This document shows, one piece after another, positions 63,802 to 64,000 of a stretch of 64,000 nucleotides of DNA (within the stretch, counting starts at the first letter, position 1; each line of letters starts with the position of its first letter). Origin of the DNA: Candidatus Phycosocius spiralis (lineage in GTDB: Bacteria > Pseudomonadota > Alphaproteobacteria > Caulobacterales > Aquidulcibacteraceae); the NCBI RefSeq assembly GCF_030158815.1, contig NZ_BPFZ01000011.1:20786-84785 (forward strand), in the 5' to 3' direction. The notes below the pieces were generated by a model. That model worked only from the letters and a program-made list of their open reading frames with translations. It was not told where the DNA came from and searched no databases. Position numbers and translations under genes: made by a program.

Positions 63802-64000
63802 AAACTAATCCATCTTTGCCTTTTTACGAGTCTAATCCATAGGTTAAACGAGTCATTGGGTTAGACTAGAGATCACCAAATCCAACACACCAAAAACTGA
63901 ATGACCATGACAAAAAGGAGTATTACCCCAATCAAGCGCTCACCTTAAGGAGATCTCGAAAAATCATATATTACTCCAATTGTTGAACTAATCATGATGT

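Noticed and set aside
1..64000. CRISPR arrays, rRNA, transposases or an integrated prophage
   Set aside because: No regularly spaced repeats, rRNA or transposase motifs were seen, and the phage-like genes form a GTA without integrase or replication genes.

Overview
The window looks like chromosomal DNA of an alphaproteobacterium of the Caulobacterales/Hyphomonadaceae type with moderate GC. The grounds are a complete-looking Rhodobacter capsulatus-type gene transfer agent (GTA) structural cluster, the order ccmI-ccmE-ccmF-ccmH-degP-regulator-kinase-glnE, the alphaproteobacterial families DUF4170, DUF2237, DUF3291, NnrU and PAS_5, and a perfect TTAA-N7-TTAA CtrA-type box. The genus cannot be fixed from the sequence alone. 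No CRISPR array, rRNA operon or intact insertion sequence was seen.

Layout. 0-10 kb: tRNA-Arg(CCT), an AT-rich gap with a cloverleaf-like inverted repeat, then mostly plus-strand housekeeping genes: ubiA, a base-excision glycosylase, NnrU, a methyltransferase, a lipoprotein hydrolase, DUF2237 and ubiD. A gene-poor stretch (8.3-9.7 kb) follows. It holds a well-initiated 51-residue membrane protein and the remains of a MAPEG gene broken by two stops and a frameshift. 10-16 kb, minus strand: an MsbA-like ABC exporter, DUF4170, an inositol-phosphatase-family enzyme and PmbA; then an operon of EF-hand protein, ECF sigma factor and small membrane protein. 16-33 kb: glnE, two histidine kinase/OmpR-regulator pairs, a DegP-type protease, cytochrome c maturation genes without ccmG, a 478-residue orphan, a PepSY protein, a class I glutamine amidotransferase and a DnaJ-like chaperone.

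33.5-46.2 kb is the GTA: g15 to g2 on the minus strand, tightly packed with mostly 4-bp overlaps, and every frame open. g7 is missing between g6 and g8. A coiled-coil frame overlapping the 5' end of the terminase gene is a candidate g1. 46.4-53.9 kb carries lysine and arginine biosynthesis genes (dapE, dapD, argB) with a HAD nucleotidase, CsaA and others. 54-64 kb has a quinone oxidoreductase/monooxygenase pair, a 0.9-kb gap with an orphan minus-strand terminator, dapF, purA, a small membrane protein, a CpcT/CpeT-family protein, and a 1246-residue membrane histidine kinase fused to two degenerate receivers, an Hpt domain and an intact EAL domain.

Taken together, the window is mainly core metabolism and envelope regulation, with one domesticated-phage system (the GTA). 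The GTA and the kinase-EAL fusion are its most interesting parts. The fusion has a CtrA-type box just upstream, and CtrA is an established regulator of GTA production and motility in this class, so a regulatory link is plausible but unproven here.
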